Assembly (NCBI GenBank): GCA_963680875.1
Contig: OY804575.1
Coordinates: 32,888,494-32,952,493, forward strand
Length of the DNA stretch: 64,000 nucleotides
Direction of reading: 5' to 3'
DNA from: Bathymodiolus brooksi
Taxonomy: Eukaryota > Mollusca > Bivalvia > Mytilida > Modiolidae
The position numbers and the translations under genes are program-made. Shown in pieces: positions 11,010-22,365 of the stretch (positions are counted from its first letter, which is position 1; the number at the start of each line of letters is the position of its first letter). The notes beneath the pieces are model-generated. The model had not been told where the DNA came from and searched no databases. It was given only the letters and a program-made list of their open reading frames with translations.

Positions 11010-14000
11010 AACTGAAAAACAAGAGATACCACACTGTCAGAACAGTTCCACAATCTAACAGAAAATCAAGAGATATCACACTGTTGCAACAGTTTCAAAA
11101 CCTACCAGAAAAACAAGAGATACCACATTGTCGGAACAGTTCCACAATCTAACAGAAAAACAAGAGATATCACACTGTTGCAACAGTTTCAAAACCTACC
11201 AGAAAAACAAGAGATACCACATTGTCGGAACAGTTCCACAATCTAACAGAAAAACAAGAGATATCACACTGTCGGAACAGTTATAAGTTCTAACAGAAAA
11301 ACAAGTAACACCACACTGTCGGAACAGTTCCAAAATCTAACAGTAAAACAAGAGATATCACACTGTCGGAACAGTTACGCAATCTAACAGAAACACTAGA
11401 GATATCACACTGTCGCAACAGTTTCAAAATCTACTAGAAAAACAAGAGATACCACACTGTCGGAACAGTTCCAAAATCTAACAGAACGACAAGAGATACC
11501 ACATTGTCGGAATAGCTCCAAAATCAAACAGAAACACAACAAATACCACACTGTCGAACAGCTCTAAAATCTAACAGAAAAACAAAAAATACCACACTGT
11601 CGGAACAGTTCCAAATTCTAACTGAAAAACAAAAGATACCGCATTGTCTGAACAGCTCTAATATCTAACAAAAAACAAAAAATACCACTGTCGGAACAGT
11701 TCCAAAATCTAACAAAAAGACAAGAGATACCCCACTGTCGGAACATTTCTATGATCTAAGAGAAAAACAAGAGATACCACACTGTCGGAACAGTTTCAAA
11801 ATCTACCAGAAAAACAAGAGATACCACACTGTCGGAACAGCTCTAATATCTAACAGAAAAACAAGAGATCCACACTGTCGGAACAGTTACAAAATCTAAC
11901 TGAAAACCAAGAGATACCACACTGTCGGAACAGTTACAAAATCTAACAGAAAAACAAAAGATATCACACTGTCGGAACAGTTCTAAGATCTACCAGAAAA
12001 ACAAGAAACACCACACTGTCGGAACAGTTTCAAAATCTACCAGAAAAACAACAGATACCACACAGTCGGAATAGCTCCAAAATCAAACACAAACACAACA
12101 AATACCACACTGTCGGAACAGCTCTAAAACCTAACAGAAAAGCAAAAAATACCACACTGTCTGAACAATTCCAAAATCTAACAGAAAAACAAGAGATACC
12201 ACACTTTCGGAACAGCTCTAAAATCTAACCGAAAAACAAGAGATACCAAACTGTCGGAGCAGTTACAAAATCTAACTGAAAAACAAGAGATACCACACTG
12301 TCGGAACAGTTCCAAAATCTAACAGTAAAAAAAGAGATATCACACTGTCGGAACAGTTACGCAATCTAACAGAAAAACAAGAGATATCACACTGTCGGAA
12401 CAGTTCCAAAATCTAACAGTAAAACAAGAGATATCACACTGTCGGAACAGTTACGCAATCTAACAGAAAAACAAGAGATATCACACTGTCGGAACAGCTC
12501 TAAAATCTAACCGAAAAACAAGAGATCCACATTGTCGGAACAGTTACAAAATCTAACAGTAAAACAAGAGATATCACACTGTCGGAACAGTTACGCAATC
12601 TAACAGAAAAACAAGAGATATCACACTGTTGCAACAGTTTCAAAACCTACCAGAAAAACAAGAGATACCACACTGTCGCAACAGTTCCAAAATCTAACAG
12701 AAAAACAAGAGATATCACACTGTAGGAACAGTTCTAAGATCTAACAGAAAAACAAGAAACACCACACTTTCGGAACAGTTCCAAAATCTAACAGTAAAAC
12801 AAGAGATATCACACTGTCGGAACAGTTACGCAATCTAACAGAAAAACAAGAGATATCACACTGTCGCAACAGTTTCAAAATCTACCAGAAAAACAAGAGA
12901 TACCACACTTTCGGAACAGCTCTAAAATCTAACCGAAAAACAAGAGATACCAAACTGTCGGAGCAGTTACAAAATCTAACTGAAAAACAAGAGATACCAC
13001 ACTGTCGGAACAGTTCCAAAATCTAACAGTAAAAAAAGAGATATCACACTGTCGGAACAGTTACGCAATCTAACAGAAAAACAAGAGATATCACACTGTC
13101 GGAACAGTTCCAAAATCTAACAGTAAAACAAGAGATATCACACTGTCGGAACAGTTACGCAATCTAACAGAAAAACAAGAGATATCACACTGTCGGAACA
13201 GCTCTAAAATCTAACCGAAAAACAAGAGATCCACATTGTCGGAACAGTTACAAAATCTAACAGTAAAACAAGAGATATCACACTGTCGGAACAGTTACGC
13301 AATCTAACAGAAAAACAAGAGATATCACACTGTTGCAACAGTTTCAAAACCTACCAGAAAAACAAGAGATACCACACTGTCGCAACAGTTCCAAAATCTA
13401 ACAGAAAAACAAGAGATATCACACTGTAGGAACAGTTCTAAGATCTAACAGAAAAACAAGAAACACCACACTTTCGGAACAGTTCCAAAATCTAACAGTA
13501 AAACAAGAGATATCACACTGTCGGAACAGTTACGCAATCTAACAGAAAAACAAGAGATATCACACTGTCGCAACAGTTTCAAAATCTACCAGAAAAACAA
13601 CAGATACCACACAGTCGGAATAGCTCCAAAATCAAACACAAACACAACAAATACCACACTGTCGGAACAGCTCTAAAACCTAACAAAAAAACAAAAAATA
13701 CCACACTGTCTGAACAATTCCAAAATCTAACAGCAAAACAAGAGATACCACACTTTCGGAACAGCTCTAAAATCTAACAGAAAAACAAGAGATACCACAC
13801 TGTCGGAGCAGTTACAAAATCTAACTGAAAAACAAGAGATACCACACTGTCGGAACAGTTACAAAATCTAACTGAAAAACAAGAGATACCACACTGTCGG
13901 AACAGTTACAAAATCTAACTGAAAAACAAGAGATACCACACTGTCGGAACAGCTCTAATATCTAACAGAAAAACAAAACATACCACACTTTCGGAACAGT

Positions 14001-16503
14001 TCGACAATCTAACAGAAAAACAAGAGATACCACACTGCCGGCACAGCTCTAATAACTAACAGAAAAACAAAAATACCACACTGTCGGAACAGTTCCAAGA
14101 TCTAGCAGAAAATCAAGAGATACCACACTGTTGGAACAGTTCCACAATCTAACAGAAAATCAAGATATATCACACTGTTGCAACAGTTTCAAAACCTACC
14201 AGAAAAACAAGAAACACCACACTGTCGGAACAGTTCCAAAATCTAACAGTAAAACAAGAGATACCACACTGTCGGAACAGTTACGCAATCTAACAGAAAA
14301 ACAAAAGATATCACACTGTCGCAACAGTTTCAAAATCTACCAGAAAAACAAGAGATACCACACTGTCGGAACAGTTATAAGTTCTAACAGAAAAACAAGA
14401 AACACCACACTGTCGGAACAGTTCCAAAATCTAACAGTAAAACAAGAGATATCACACTGTCGGAACAGTTACGCAATCTAACAGAAACACTAGAGATATC
14501 ACACTGTCGCAACAGTTTCAAAATCTACTAGAAAAACAAGAGATACCACACTGTCGGAACAGTTCCAAAATCTAACAGAACGACAAGAGATACCACATTG
14601 TCGGAATAGCTCCAAAATCAAACAGAAACACAACAAATACCACACTGCCGGAACAGCTCTAAAATCTAACAGAAAAACAAAAAATACCACACTGTCGGAA
14701 CAGCTCTAATATCTAACCGAAAAACAAGAGATCCACACTGTCGGAACAGTTACAAAATCTAACTGAAAACCAAGAGATACCACACTGTCGGAACAGTTAC
14801 AAAATCTAACAGAAAAACAAAAGATATCACACTGTCGGAACAGTTCTAAGATCTACCAGAAAAACAAGAAACACCACACTGTCGGAACAGTTCCAAAATC
14901 TAACAGTAAAACAAGAGATATCACACTGTCGGAACAGTTACGCAATCTAACAAAAAAACAAGAGATATCACACTGTCGCAACAGTTTCAAAATCTACCAG
15001 AAAAACAAGAGATACCACACTGTCGGAATAGCTCCAAAATCAAACACAAACACAACAAATACCACACTGTCGGAACAGCTCTAAAACCTAACAGAAAAAC
15101 AAAAAATACCACACTGTCTGAACAATTCCAAAATCTAACAGAAAAACAAGAGATACCACACTTTCGGAACAGCTCTAAAATCTAACCGAAAAACTAGAGA
15201 TACCACTCTGTCGAAGCAGTTACAAAATCTAACTGAAAAACAAGAGATACCACACTGTCGGAACAGTTCCAAAATCTAACAGTAAAACAAGAGATATCAC
15301 ACTGTCGGAACAGTTACGCAATCTAACAGAAAAACAAGAGATATCACACTGTCGGAACAGCTCTAAAATCTAACCGAAAAACAAGAGATCCACACTGTCG
15401 GAACAGTTACAAAATCTAACAGTAAAACAAGAGATATCACATTGTCGGAACAGTTACACAATCTAACAGAAAAACAAGAGATATCACACTGTTGCAACAG
15501 TTTCAAAACCTACCAGAAAAACAAGAGATACCACATTGTCGGAACAGTTCCAAAATCTAACAGAAAAACAAGAGATATCACACTGTCGGAACAGTTATAA
15601 GTTCTAACAGAAAAACAAGAAACACCACACTGTCGGAACAGTTCCAAAATCTAACAGTAAAACAAGAGATATCACACTGTCGGAACAGTTACGCAATCTA
15701 ACAGAAACACTAGAGATATCACACTGTCGCAACAGTTTCAAAATCTACTAGAAAAACAAGAGATACCACACTGTCGGAACAGTTCCAAAATCTAACAGAA
15801 CGACAAGAGATACCACATTGTCGGAATAGCTCCAAAATCAAACAGAAACACAACAAATACCACACTGCCGGAACAGCTCTAAAATCTAACAGAAAAACAA
15901 AAAATACCACACTGTCGGAACAGTTCCAAAATCTAACTGAAAAACAAAAGATACCGCATTGTCTGAACAGCTCTAATATCTAACAAAAAACAAAAAATAC
16001 CACACTGTCGGAACAGTTCCAAAATCTAACAAAAAGACAAGAGATACCCCACTGTCGGAACATTTCTAAGATCTAACAGAAAAACAAGAGATACCACACT
16101 GTCGGAACAGTTCCAAAATCTAACTGAAAAACAAAAGATACCGCATTGTCTGAACAGCTCTAATATCTAACAAAAAACAAAAAATACCACACTGTCGGAA
16201 CAGTTCCAAAATCTAACAAAAAGACAAGAGATACCACACTGTCGGAACATTTCTAAGATCTAACAGAAAAACAAGAGATACCACACTGTCGGAACAGTTC
16301 CAAAATCTAACAGAAAAACAAGAGATACCACACTCTCGGAACAGCTCTAATATCTAACAGAAAAACAAAAACTACCACACTGTCGGAAGAGTACCAAAAT
16401 CTAACAGAAAGACAAGAGATACCACACTGTCAGAACAGTTCCAAAATCTAACAGAAAAACAAGAGATACCACACTGTCGGAACAGTTTCAAAATCTAACA
16501 GAA
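11010..16503. repeat. 47-bp satellite array 2 (~117 monomers)
   Basis: It uses the same monomer family as array 1. Nested higher-order repeats are present: a block of about 704 bp (15 monomers) recurs at 12201 and 12905, and one of about 1220 bp (26 monomers) recurs at 14499 and 15719. Some monomers have lost a base or two (AGATCCACACTG). Each monomer centres on CTGTCGGAACAGTTCC, which holds the dyads CTGT....ACAG and GGAACnGTTCC; the variant CTGTTGCAACAG is a perfect palindrome. Confidence 0.97.
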
Positions 16504-17040
16504 AATTCGTAGAAATCGCAAAATCGATACTCGGTCAAATCTACCACTGATCGAACGAGAAAGCTACAAATTCCAATAGTATGCTAAGCAAATTCGTGGT
16601 GCTGTATACCAACACTGTGGGATCGAATCCAACAGAGGAAAGAACAAAAGATTGTCCGCATTAAAAATCTTTACTCTAACACTGTTAGGTTGAATGTTCA
16701 TATGTGCATAAAGAATATTTAATACAGCCTAGTATCCTTCAGTTCCAAGTGAGGTAGACATGCGTACATTGCATGGTTATCACCTGCTTGCCATGGTTAT
16801 ATATATACAAGAGTACAGACCAGTTGGTAAATCATTGAATATTATATGACAATAACTTTAGATAATGCAAATTTTCACAGGTATTTTTAAACTATTTCCT
16901 GGAAACCTAGTTCGGTTTGTATATTTAGAAAACAATTGTGAGACTATTACTATTTGAAAAGTAGTTTAGCTCCGTTGAGGAAAAACCCTACACAAAACGC
17001 GTTTGTATTTGCCGAATGCGCATACAAATTTTTTTAAAGA
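16504..17040 (-). repeat. R flank, copy 2
   Basis: Counterpart of 9248-9779. It again lies between a satellite array and the gag-like ORF, showing that satellite and ORF were duplicated as one unit. Confidence 0.8.
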
Positions 17041-17910
17041 CTAAGATCTATGCAACCGTGCATCTTTCTTTCCTGGCAAATTAATTGCAAGTCCGCTGCT
17101 TTTATGTAAAGAACTAGCAGCCTGTACAGACCCATAATCTTTCATCAATAAAGCGGCTAAATTGACATCCCTACCTTCAAGTATTTGCTTTTTTAGTGTT
17201 GTTGAGATAATATCCATCAACGGCAAAGGGGAAGATGGTACTCCGTTTATCGTAGCCGTAGCTGAGTTGTTGGCAAGATTTAAACCATAGGCATAGTCGG
17301 ATTCCTTGGATGGAACACCATACCAATTGTACAAAGTAAAGTTGTCTTGAGAATTCGTGTGTCCTCTCTCCTCATACTATATTTAGCATGTATATATATA
17401 TATTTGTGAAACAGTGATACAATAGTTCAGTAACTTTTTCTATAACTTACCTATTTACTGTCAATATTTCTAAATTTCCCACAAATAAATAGCATTAACT
17501 ACAACTTGTATCAAAAATTACAACTTGTATCAAAAATTATTTCTAGATTGACATTAAATGAGTCCATTGAATTCTTAAGTCATGCAACAACTTCAGTTAA
17601 ATTACCAAGTAGCCGATGTATTTCTCTCTCCGGTGTGGAAATTTTAGCATATTCCCAGCTTTGCGAATTATTACCCATAAGTTCATTAGAAACAACTTCC
17701 GAACTTGAAGAATTTTCACGCATAGGTTCATCGGAAACGGATTTAACATTATCCAAATATAATGGTTTCAAAACAGTTTTAGTTAAATTTGAAGTAATGT
17801 TTATCCCAAGTTCTTCTTTGAATTTTCAAGCTGACCACTTATTGCACTCAGTTAAAGCGGCATTTGCGGTAGTGCCTACTGACAAAATTTGTGGGCGGAA
17901 CATACCATAG
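17041..17910 (-). pseudogene. Gag-like ORF1 of a tyrosine-recombinase retroelement, copy 2, interrupted
   Basis: Read on the minus strand, the N-terminal part (17910-17548) includes KFKEELGINITSNLTKTVLK, then ENSSSSEVVSNELMGNNSQ, and STPEREIHRLLGNLTEVVA followed by an in-frame stop. After an inserted block (17369-17547) the C-terminal part (17334-17041) reads YNWYGVPSKESDYAYGLN ... DIISTTLKKQILEGRDVN, then LAALLMKDYGSV, ending ARLHRS. Upstream lie a TATA-bearing leader (17911-18240) and an A1-type repeat (18408-18728), the expected order for the 5' half of an Ngaro-like element. The gag-like assignment is an inference from position and pattern. The copy is dead: one stop plus an insertion. 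Confidence 0.5.
17369..17547. repeat. Partial L flank (copy 3) inserted inside the gag-like ORF
   Basis: The sequence from ACTATATTTAGCATG to TTATTTCTAGA matches 10470-10640. It replaces about 65 bp of the ORF that are present in copy 1 (about 10111-10175). A short internal duplication (ACAACTTGTATCAAAAATT twice) lies near its right end. Confidence 0.75.
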
Positions 17911-18240
17911 AAAAAATCACCGTTGATATGAATAGCATATTAATGAAATTGTATGTTACATGGCCACCGTGACCTAAAGGTCACATACCTCAGAAATTTG
18001 AATCTTCGAAGTGATTTTTTGTAGTTATTTGACTGACGAAGAATATTATTTTTAATAAGACTGTACGTTTCGGAGGGAGGATCACTAGTGACAATATGCC
18101 TATCAAATATGTTGCTCCAAAGGTAACTGAAACTGTATTATTGATGTTTCTTCCTCGAGATAACTGTGGCCAAAGTAATGAACAATCTGAATGTTTGCTC
18201 CGCCCACAGCTATTTATACCCACGGTCCCGGTTTAATTGA
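17880..18240 (-). repeat. Retroelement leader, inverted relative to 41697-42073
   Basis: On the minus strand: a TATAAATAG promoter-like motif, then GCTGTGGGCGGAGCAAAC, CAGTTATCTCGAGG, GTGACCTTTAGGTCAC and GTAGGCACTACCGCAAATGC. The same series in the same order occurs on the plus strand at 41697-42073, where it is joined to a Penelope-type RT. Confidence 0.85.
18211..18218 (-). promoter_or_regulatory. TATA-box-like motif of the retroelement leader
   Basis: TATAAATA on the minus strand at the start of the leader conserved with 41710-41718. The sequence just downstream (AGCTGTGGGC) is preserved in both copies, which suggests a retained core promoter. No transcription evidence is available. Confidence 0.45.
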
Positions 18241-18407
18241 TCACTTGTCGAATATTGAGAATACCTTGCAGAATTGTGTTGGCGGCGAGAAGTCATAGTC
18301 CAAACCAGAACTGTTACACATTTAAACTGTTATTAAAAACTGTTGCACAAACATTTAAGCTGTTATTAAAAGTTCATATCATAGTATAAGATATTGCCAG
18401 ATAAAAT

Positions 18408-18728
18408 ATTTATTAATGTGCGACACAATCACTGCTTATAATATGAACGAATCAAGAAGAATGAATATCGTTCTTTTATCAAACATCTGCAAAAGTAATT
18501 AAATAAATTGCTCGCGATCCCAAAGAGATACATGATTTTAGCTGTCTGTCGTTATCAGTACTGCCTACCAGAAGACATAAATTCTCAACCGGAAAGAAAA
18601 ACAAATACACAAGTAACGTTAATTCTGTTCGACTGGAAAACATCAGAATCATTCATGTATAGGACGTATGAAATTGATTATAAATCCAACTTATTTAAAA
18701 TAACTAAACAAATAATAAAGGACGAAGT
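18408..18728 (-). repeat. A1 repeat of the Ngaro-like family
   Basis: On the minus strand it runs from GTTTAGTTATTTTAAATAAG through ACGTCCTATACATGAATGAT and GTCTTCTGGTAGGCAGTACT to AAGCAGTGATTGTGTCGCAC. It matches the plus-strand segment 50095-50402, which sits between two direct repeats behind a tyrosine recombinase gene. Here it lies upstream of the gag-like ORF, as A1 does in Ngaro-type elements (A1-ORFs-B1-A2-B2). Confidence 0.75.
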
Positions 18729-18769
18729 CCTTCTAACGGTAAGCTGTCCTGCTAAAGTAAGTTAGAATT

Positions 18770-19320
18770 ATCCGTTTCAAAAAGTTCACAAAAATATGTT
18801 CAGCTTTATTATTTGTAATTATCAAAACGTATTGGGTGTTTGTTGAGCCTTTTCTTTGTTTGTTTGTTTGTTAGGTTGTTTGTTTTCAAATTGAGATCTA
18901 CTACCATATAAAATATCTAAATTTAGAATGAGCTTATTGCTATTAAATGAAATATGTTACTACATCATTTTGTTTGTAAGTTATGTAAAATAGAGTATCT
19001 TTATTCATATCATCAAGTATTGTTTAAATGTTGATAACGATGTGTTAACCTACAAAAGAATTAGTCAGTTTACAGTAAACAAAACTCAGGTAAATCTCCC
19101 TTTTATTTATTTTCAGGACAAATTCAAATTTATTTTACTATAGGAAGCTTTGTTGTATGTATAATATATGTGTAGATAAACAAACGTGCTACATTTATAG
19201 ATATTCAACTTTTATTTACTTGATTCGATGTATAAAATGTTGGATATGAAACAATGTTTTATTATCATGATTATAGTAGTTTGTGTGTGGTGTATCATGT
19301 TTCAATGTAGAATTTTTTCC
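18770..19320. other. No feature recognised
   Basis: AT-rich sequence without a supported exon or a repeat shared with other parts of the window, apart from a short TTTG run near 18855. Confidence 0.4.
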
Positions 19321-19322
19321 CA

Positions 19323-19630
19323 GGGGCGTAGCTAGGTATACAATGAAATGTAGGCACAACTTGCGGCGAGGGGTCTTGGGGGCCGCTTAGAGTTGTTTTC
19401 AACTTTATATTGCTACCAAACAAGTGTGGACACAGAAACGTGCTGTCCAAAAGGCAAGTGTGGATGTCAATATTTCATATTATTAACTTTGAAAAAAAAA
19501 ATCATGGACACAGGCGTCCTGGATTTTTTTAATAAAAAATTAATCCTGGATTATTATTTTTGCTTAAAGTCCGGTCCTGTGTTTTTATTTCAATTTGTCA
19601 TCATAGCCCCCCTCCCCCTCCCAAGGGATA
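19323..19630. mobile_element. hAT-like non-autonomous fragment
   Basis: CAGGGGCGTAGCTAGG at 19321-19336 is the kind of terminus common in hAT transposons, followed by GGGGTCTTGGGGGCCGC. The remainder, from TGTGGACACAGAAACGTGCT to CCCCCCTCCCCCTCCCAA, recurs at 54555-54770 without the CAGGGGCG end. No matching right terminal repeat or 8-bp duplication was found, so this is a fragment or a composite. Confidence 0.4.
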
Positions 19631-19659
19631 TAAAATTTATAAACTATTGACTTGAGTAA

Positions 19660-20320
19660 TCTTGCTAAACCATGAGGAGTCAGTGTATTTTAAATCGGTC
19701 ATCCAATCAGGACGCTCATTATTCTTGTCCAAGATAAAAAAAAAATACATCGCTAAAATTACCTGTGGGTGTTTCCCCACTTCTACTCGTAAATTTAAAT
19801 AGAAATCGGAGATATTTCGTCATAAAACTTCACACATGGTTTTGTCTATCATATTTCTTGAAGACAAACATAACATTTTATTGCATTTATCAATATTTGA
19901 TGAGTATCAACAGTTTTTTCAACACCGTATCTGTTTCTCGACACAGATATATTTATAAACTATTGAGTAACCTTGGTAAGCCATGCGGAGTCAGTGTGTT
20001 TTAAATCTGTCATCCAATCAGGACGCTTATTATTCTTGTCCAATATAAAAATACATCGCTAAAATTACCTGTGGGTGTTTCCCCACTTCAACTCGTAAAT
20101 TTACATAGAAATCGGAGATATTTCGTCATAAAACTTCACACATGGTTTTGTCTATCATATTTCCTGAAGACAAACTTAAAATTGTATTGTATTTATCAAT
20201 ATTTTATGAGTATCAACAGTTTTTTAACACCGTATCTGTTTCCCGATTACCAATGAGACAAGTCACGTGACTATACATGCTACTCACAGTGATCCGTGAC
20301 CCACTTTAGCACGTTATATC
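19660..20320 (+). repeat. Unnamed interspersed repeat, two tandem copies
   Basis: A unit of about 309 bp (from GGAGTCAGTGTATTTTAAAT through GTGGGTGTTTCCCCACTT and TTTCTTGAAGACAAACAT) occurs at 19672 and 19982. The second copy ends near CCCACTTTAGCACG. Further copies lie at 29835-30080 (minus) and 55078-55400 (plus). No coding capacity is evident. Copies 19660 and 55078 both follow the hAT-like fragment, so the two may be parts of one element. Confidence 0.7.
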
Positions 20321-20789
20321 AGTTATAAACAGACTGCCTTCAAAATCTTGAACATTGTCCAATGTTGTCCTAGTTCTACCTCTATCAAATATTGACCGTC
20401 TTGAACAGCTGATTTTCGTTTGATGTTCGGGTGTATTCACTTTGTGTCAGTAAGTAGATGTTCAATAAAATGCAAAAATATGACAACCTCCCATTAAATT
20501 ATGGTGGAGCAGGGTAATTCTTGTTTGAATATAATTTGTAAATTATTTTTCTGAGAAGACTTTTTTCTATGTACAAATTATGGGCAACTATTGTAATAAT
20601 TTGATTTTCATTTAAAAGCATACACACACACAGGTATTGTTGATTCAGGCTAAGTTGACCGGGCATGGCTATCGGTCGTAGTTCAATTGGAACCTGCATT
20701 TTTAATTTAGGGTGGCCATATAAAATAGTTTACATCTGAATTCACTGATCCATTTAATTAGAGTCAATTGACAATTATTATACCTTTTA

Positions 20790-21870
20790 TATTATAATCA
20801 ATCAATCATTTTTATTCTCATAAACCATATACAACGGTACAGAGAAGACATAAATATACATATAACAAATACAGAATAGATATAAACATACATACAGTAT
20901 ATACAACAAAGACATGGGTGTGAGACAGCCTAGAGAACAAAAGATTTATTTATATTTCGTATAAATTTACATAATTTTTCTAAATTTTGTTTTTGATAAG
21001 CACTCATAATTTGTTTAAATTTAAGAATATTTGGTCTTTCTCGTAAATTTGTAACAATGAACCTATTTCTAAAGTTTGAAAAATGTTCACATTCCATTAT
21101 GTAATGGTATTCATCTCCAATAGTTATATTGTCACATTTTGTACATATTCTATTGACACGGTCAATATTATTCCACCGACCAGTTTCTATAGGTAATTTA
21201 TGATTGGTAGTTCTGAATTTGCATAGGGTATAAATATCTTTGTCTTCTAAAACTCTAAAGTAATTTTCAAATTCGAAATTTTCTTTAAATATTCTATAAT
21301 TCAATGCTTTTGGGGAGTGTTCAATTAGGGAGTACCAGCCCTGTTTAAATTGATCATGCAGGCGTAATTTGATGCTCGAAATTAACCAATTAGAATTTGG
21401 AATATCTTGATTTTCCAAATACTAGAGTAGCCTGTTTCATCGAAAAGTTCTTTTAAATATTTAATCCAGACGAAGTGAACATTTTCTTCAATAGAAAGAG
21501 TGTATAAAAGTTTATATGATAAGTACGAGAGTTTTGTTTCTTTCCCCAATAAAAGTCTGGCCCCAAATGACACCATCCTTATTTTTATATCAATTTCGAT
21601 AGGAAATCGCCCCAGTTCCCCATAATTCATATAATTTGGTGTCGATGATTTTAATTTCAATAGTAATTTACAAAATCGTAATTGTATTTTTTCCAGACAA
21701 TCAATATTTTTAGTATATCCCCAAATTCCCGACACATAAAGAAGTACAGGTTTAACCATGTTATCAAATAGTTCGAGTTGGCATTCAACAGATAAGCTAT
21801 GAGTGCGTCCTCTTTTTAAAACTTCATACATAGTTATTGATTGATTCATTCACAAAAATATAGTATAATC
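20790..21870 (-). mobile_element. 5'-truncated LINE, second copy of the family at 222-5445
   Basis: Two overlapping minus-strand frames (21849-21382 and 21418-20930) encode the region after the RT: MVKPVLLYVSGIWGY, IEKIQLRFCKLLLKLK-like, FPIEIDIKIRMV, then LRLHDQFKQGW, CKFRTTNHKLPIETGR and CTKC....GDEYHYIMEC. A single frameshift near 21400 separates them. The 3' end reads TATGGTTTATGAGAATAAAA and is followed by a TGATTGATTG tail. It is younger and better preserved than the first copy. 5' truncation is normal for LINEs. Confidence 0.88.
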
Positions 21871-21939
21871 ATTAACAAATCCACTGACCATGCAGCTGCA
21901 TTTTCCATTATTTGATAAATTGATAATTTATTTATATTT

Positions 21940-22010
21940 ATTTATCCTCATGAGCAGAATTGCATAAGTACAGAGAAAATATAACTATATATATTACATA
22001 TGGTGTGGTT
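21940..22010 (-). repeat. Possible LINE 3'-tail fragment
   Basis: CTCATGAGCAGAATTGCATAAGTACAGAGA resembles the 3' end of the neighbouring LINE (TCATAAACC...GGTACAGAGAAGAC). It is short and uncertain. Confidence 0.3.
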
Positions 22011-22224
22011 TTCGTACAATTTTATTGGCTAAATCAGTCACGTGATATACAGAATATTTAAAGTATTTTTTTCACTGTGAAGAAACCAGCAGCCCTTTTC
22101 ACAAAAAATCGTAAGTATAGTCCAAACTTTTTCACTTAAGATTATCGTACGACAATTCCTAAGTCCTTTTCACAAAGATTATCTTACGACTAAAATTACA
22201 CTTACGATAACAATTCTTCCTTAG

Positions 22225-22365
22225 GTGTATTCAATACAACATTATGTGATAAAGTTTGTCAGTGACTTGCGACAGGTCAATGGTTTTCTCCGGGTACCTC
22301 AGTTTTCTCCACCAATAAAACTGATCGATATATTGTCGAAAGGGGCGCTAAACACCATAAACTAT
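22225..22365 (+). repeat. SINE fragment (3' half, conserved core)
   Basis: AATACAACATTATGTGATAA, CAGTGACTTGCGACAGGTCA, CCACCAATAAAACTGATCG and GGCGCTAAACACCATAAAC match the core and 3' part of the SINEs at 29393, 35386 and 62446. The tRNA-like head is missing. Confidence 0.75.

Noticed and set aside
6945..16503. CRISPR-like appearance of regularly spaced repeats
   Set aside because: The whole 47-bp unit is repeated with no unique spacers, and the setting is a eukaryotic genome. The same holds for the 41-, 48-, 19- and 53-bp arrays.
18030..18080. CTGACGA followed by CGTTTCGG in the retroelement leader as a hammerhead ribozyme
   Set aside because: No GAAA box pairs with a plausible stem II, and no stem I/cleavage triplet could be placed on either strand.
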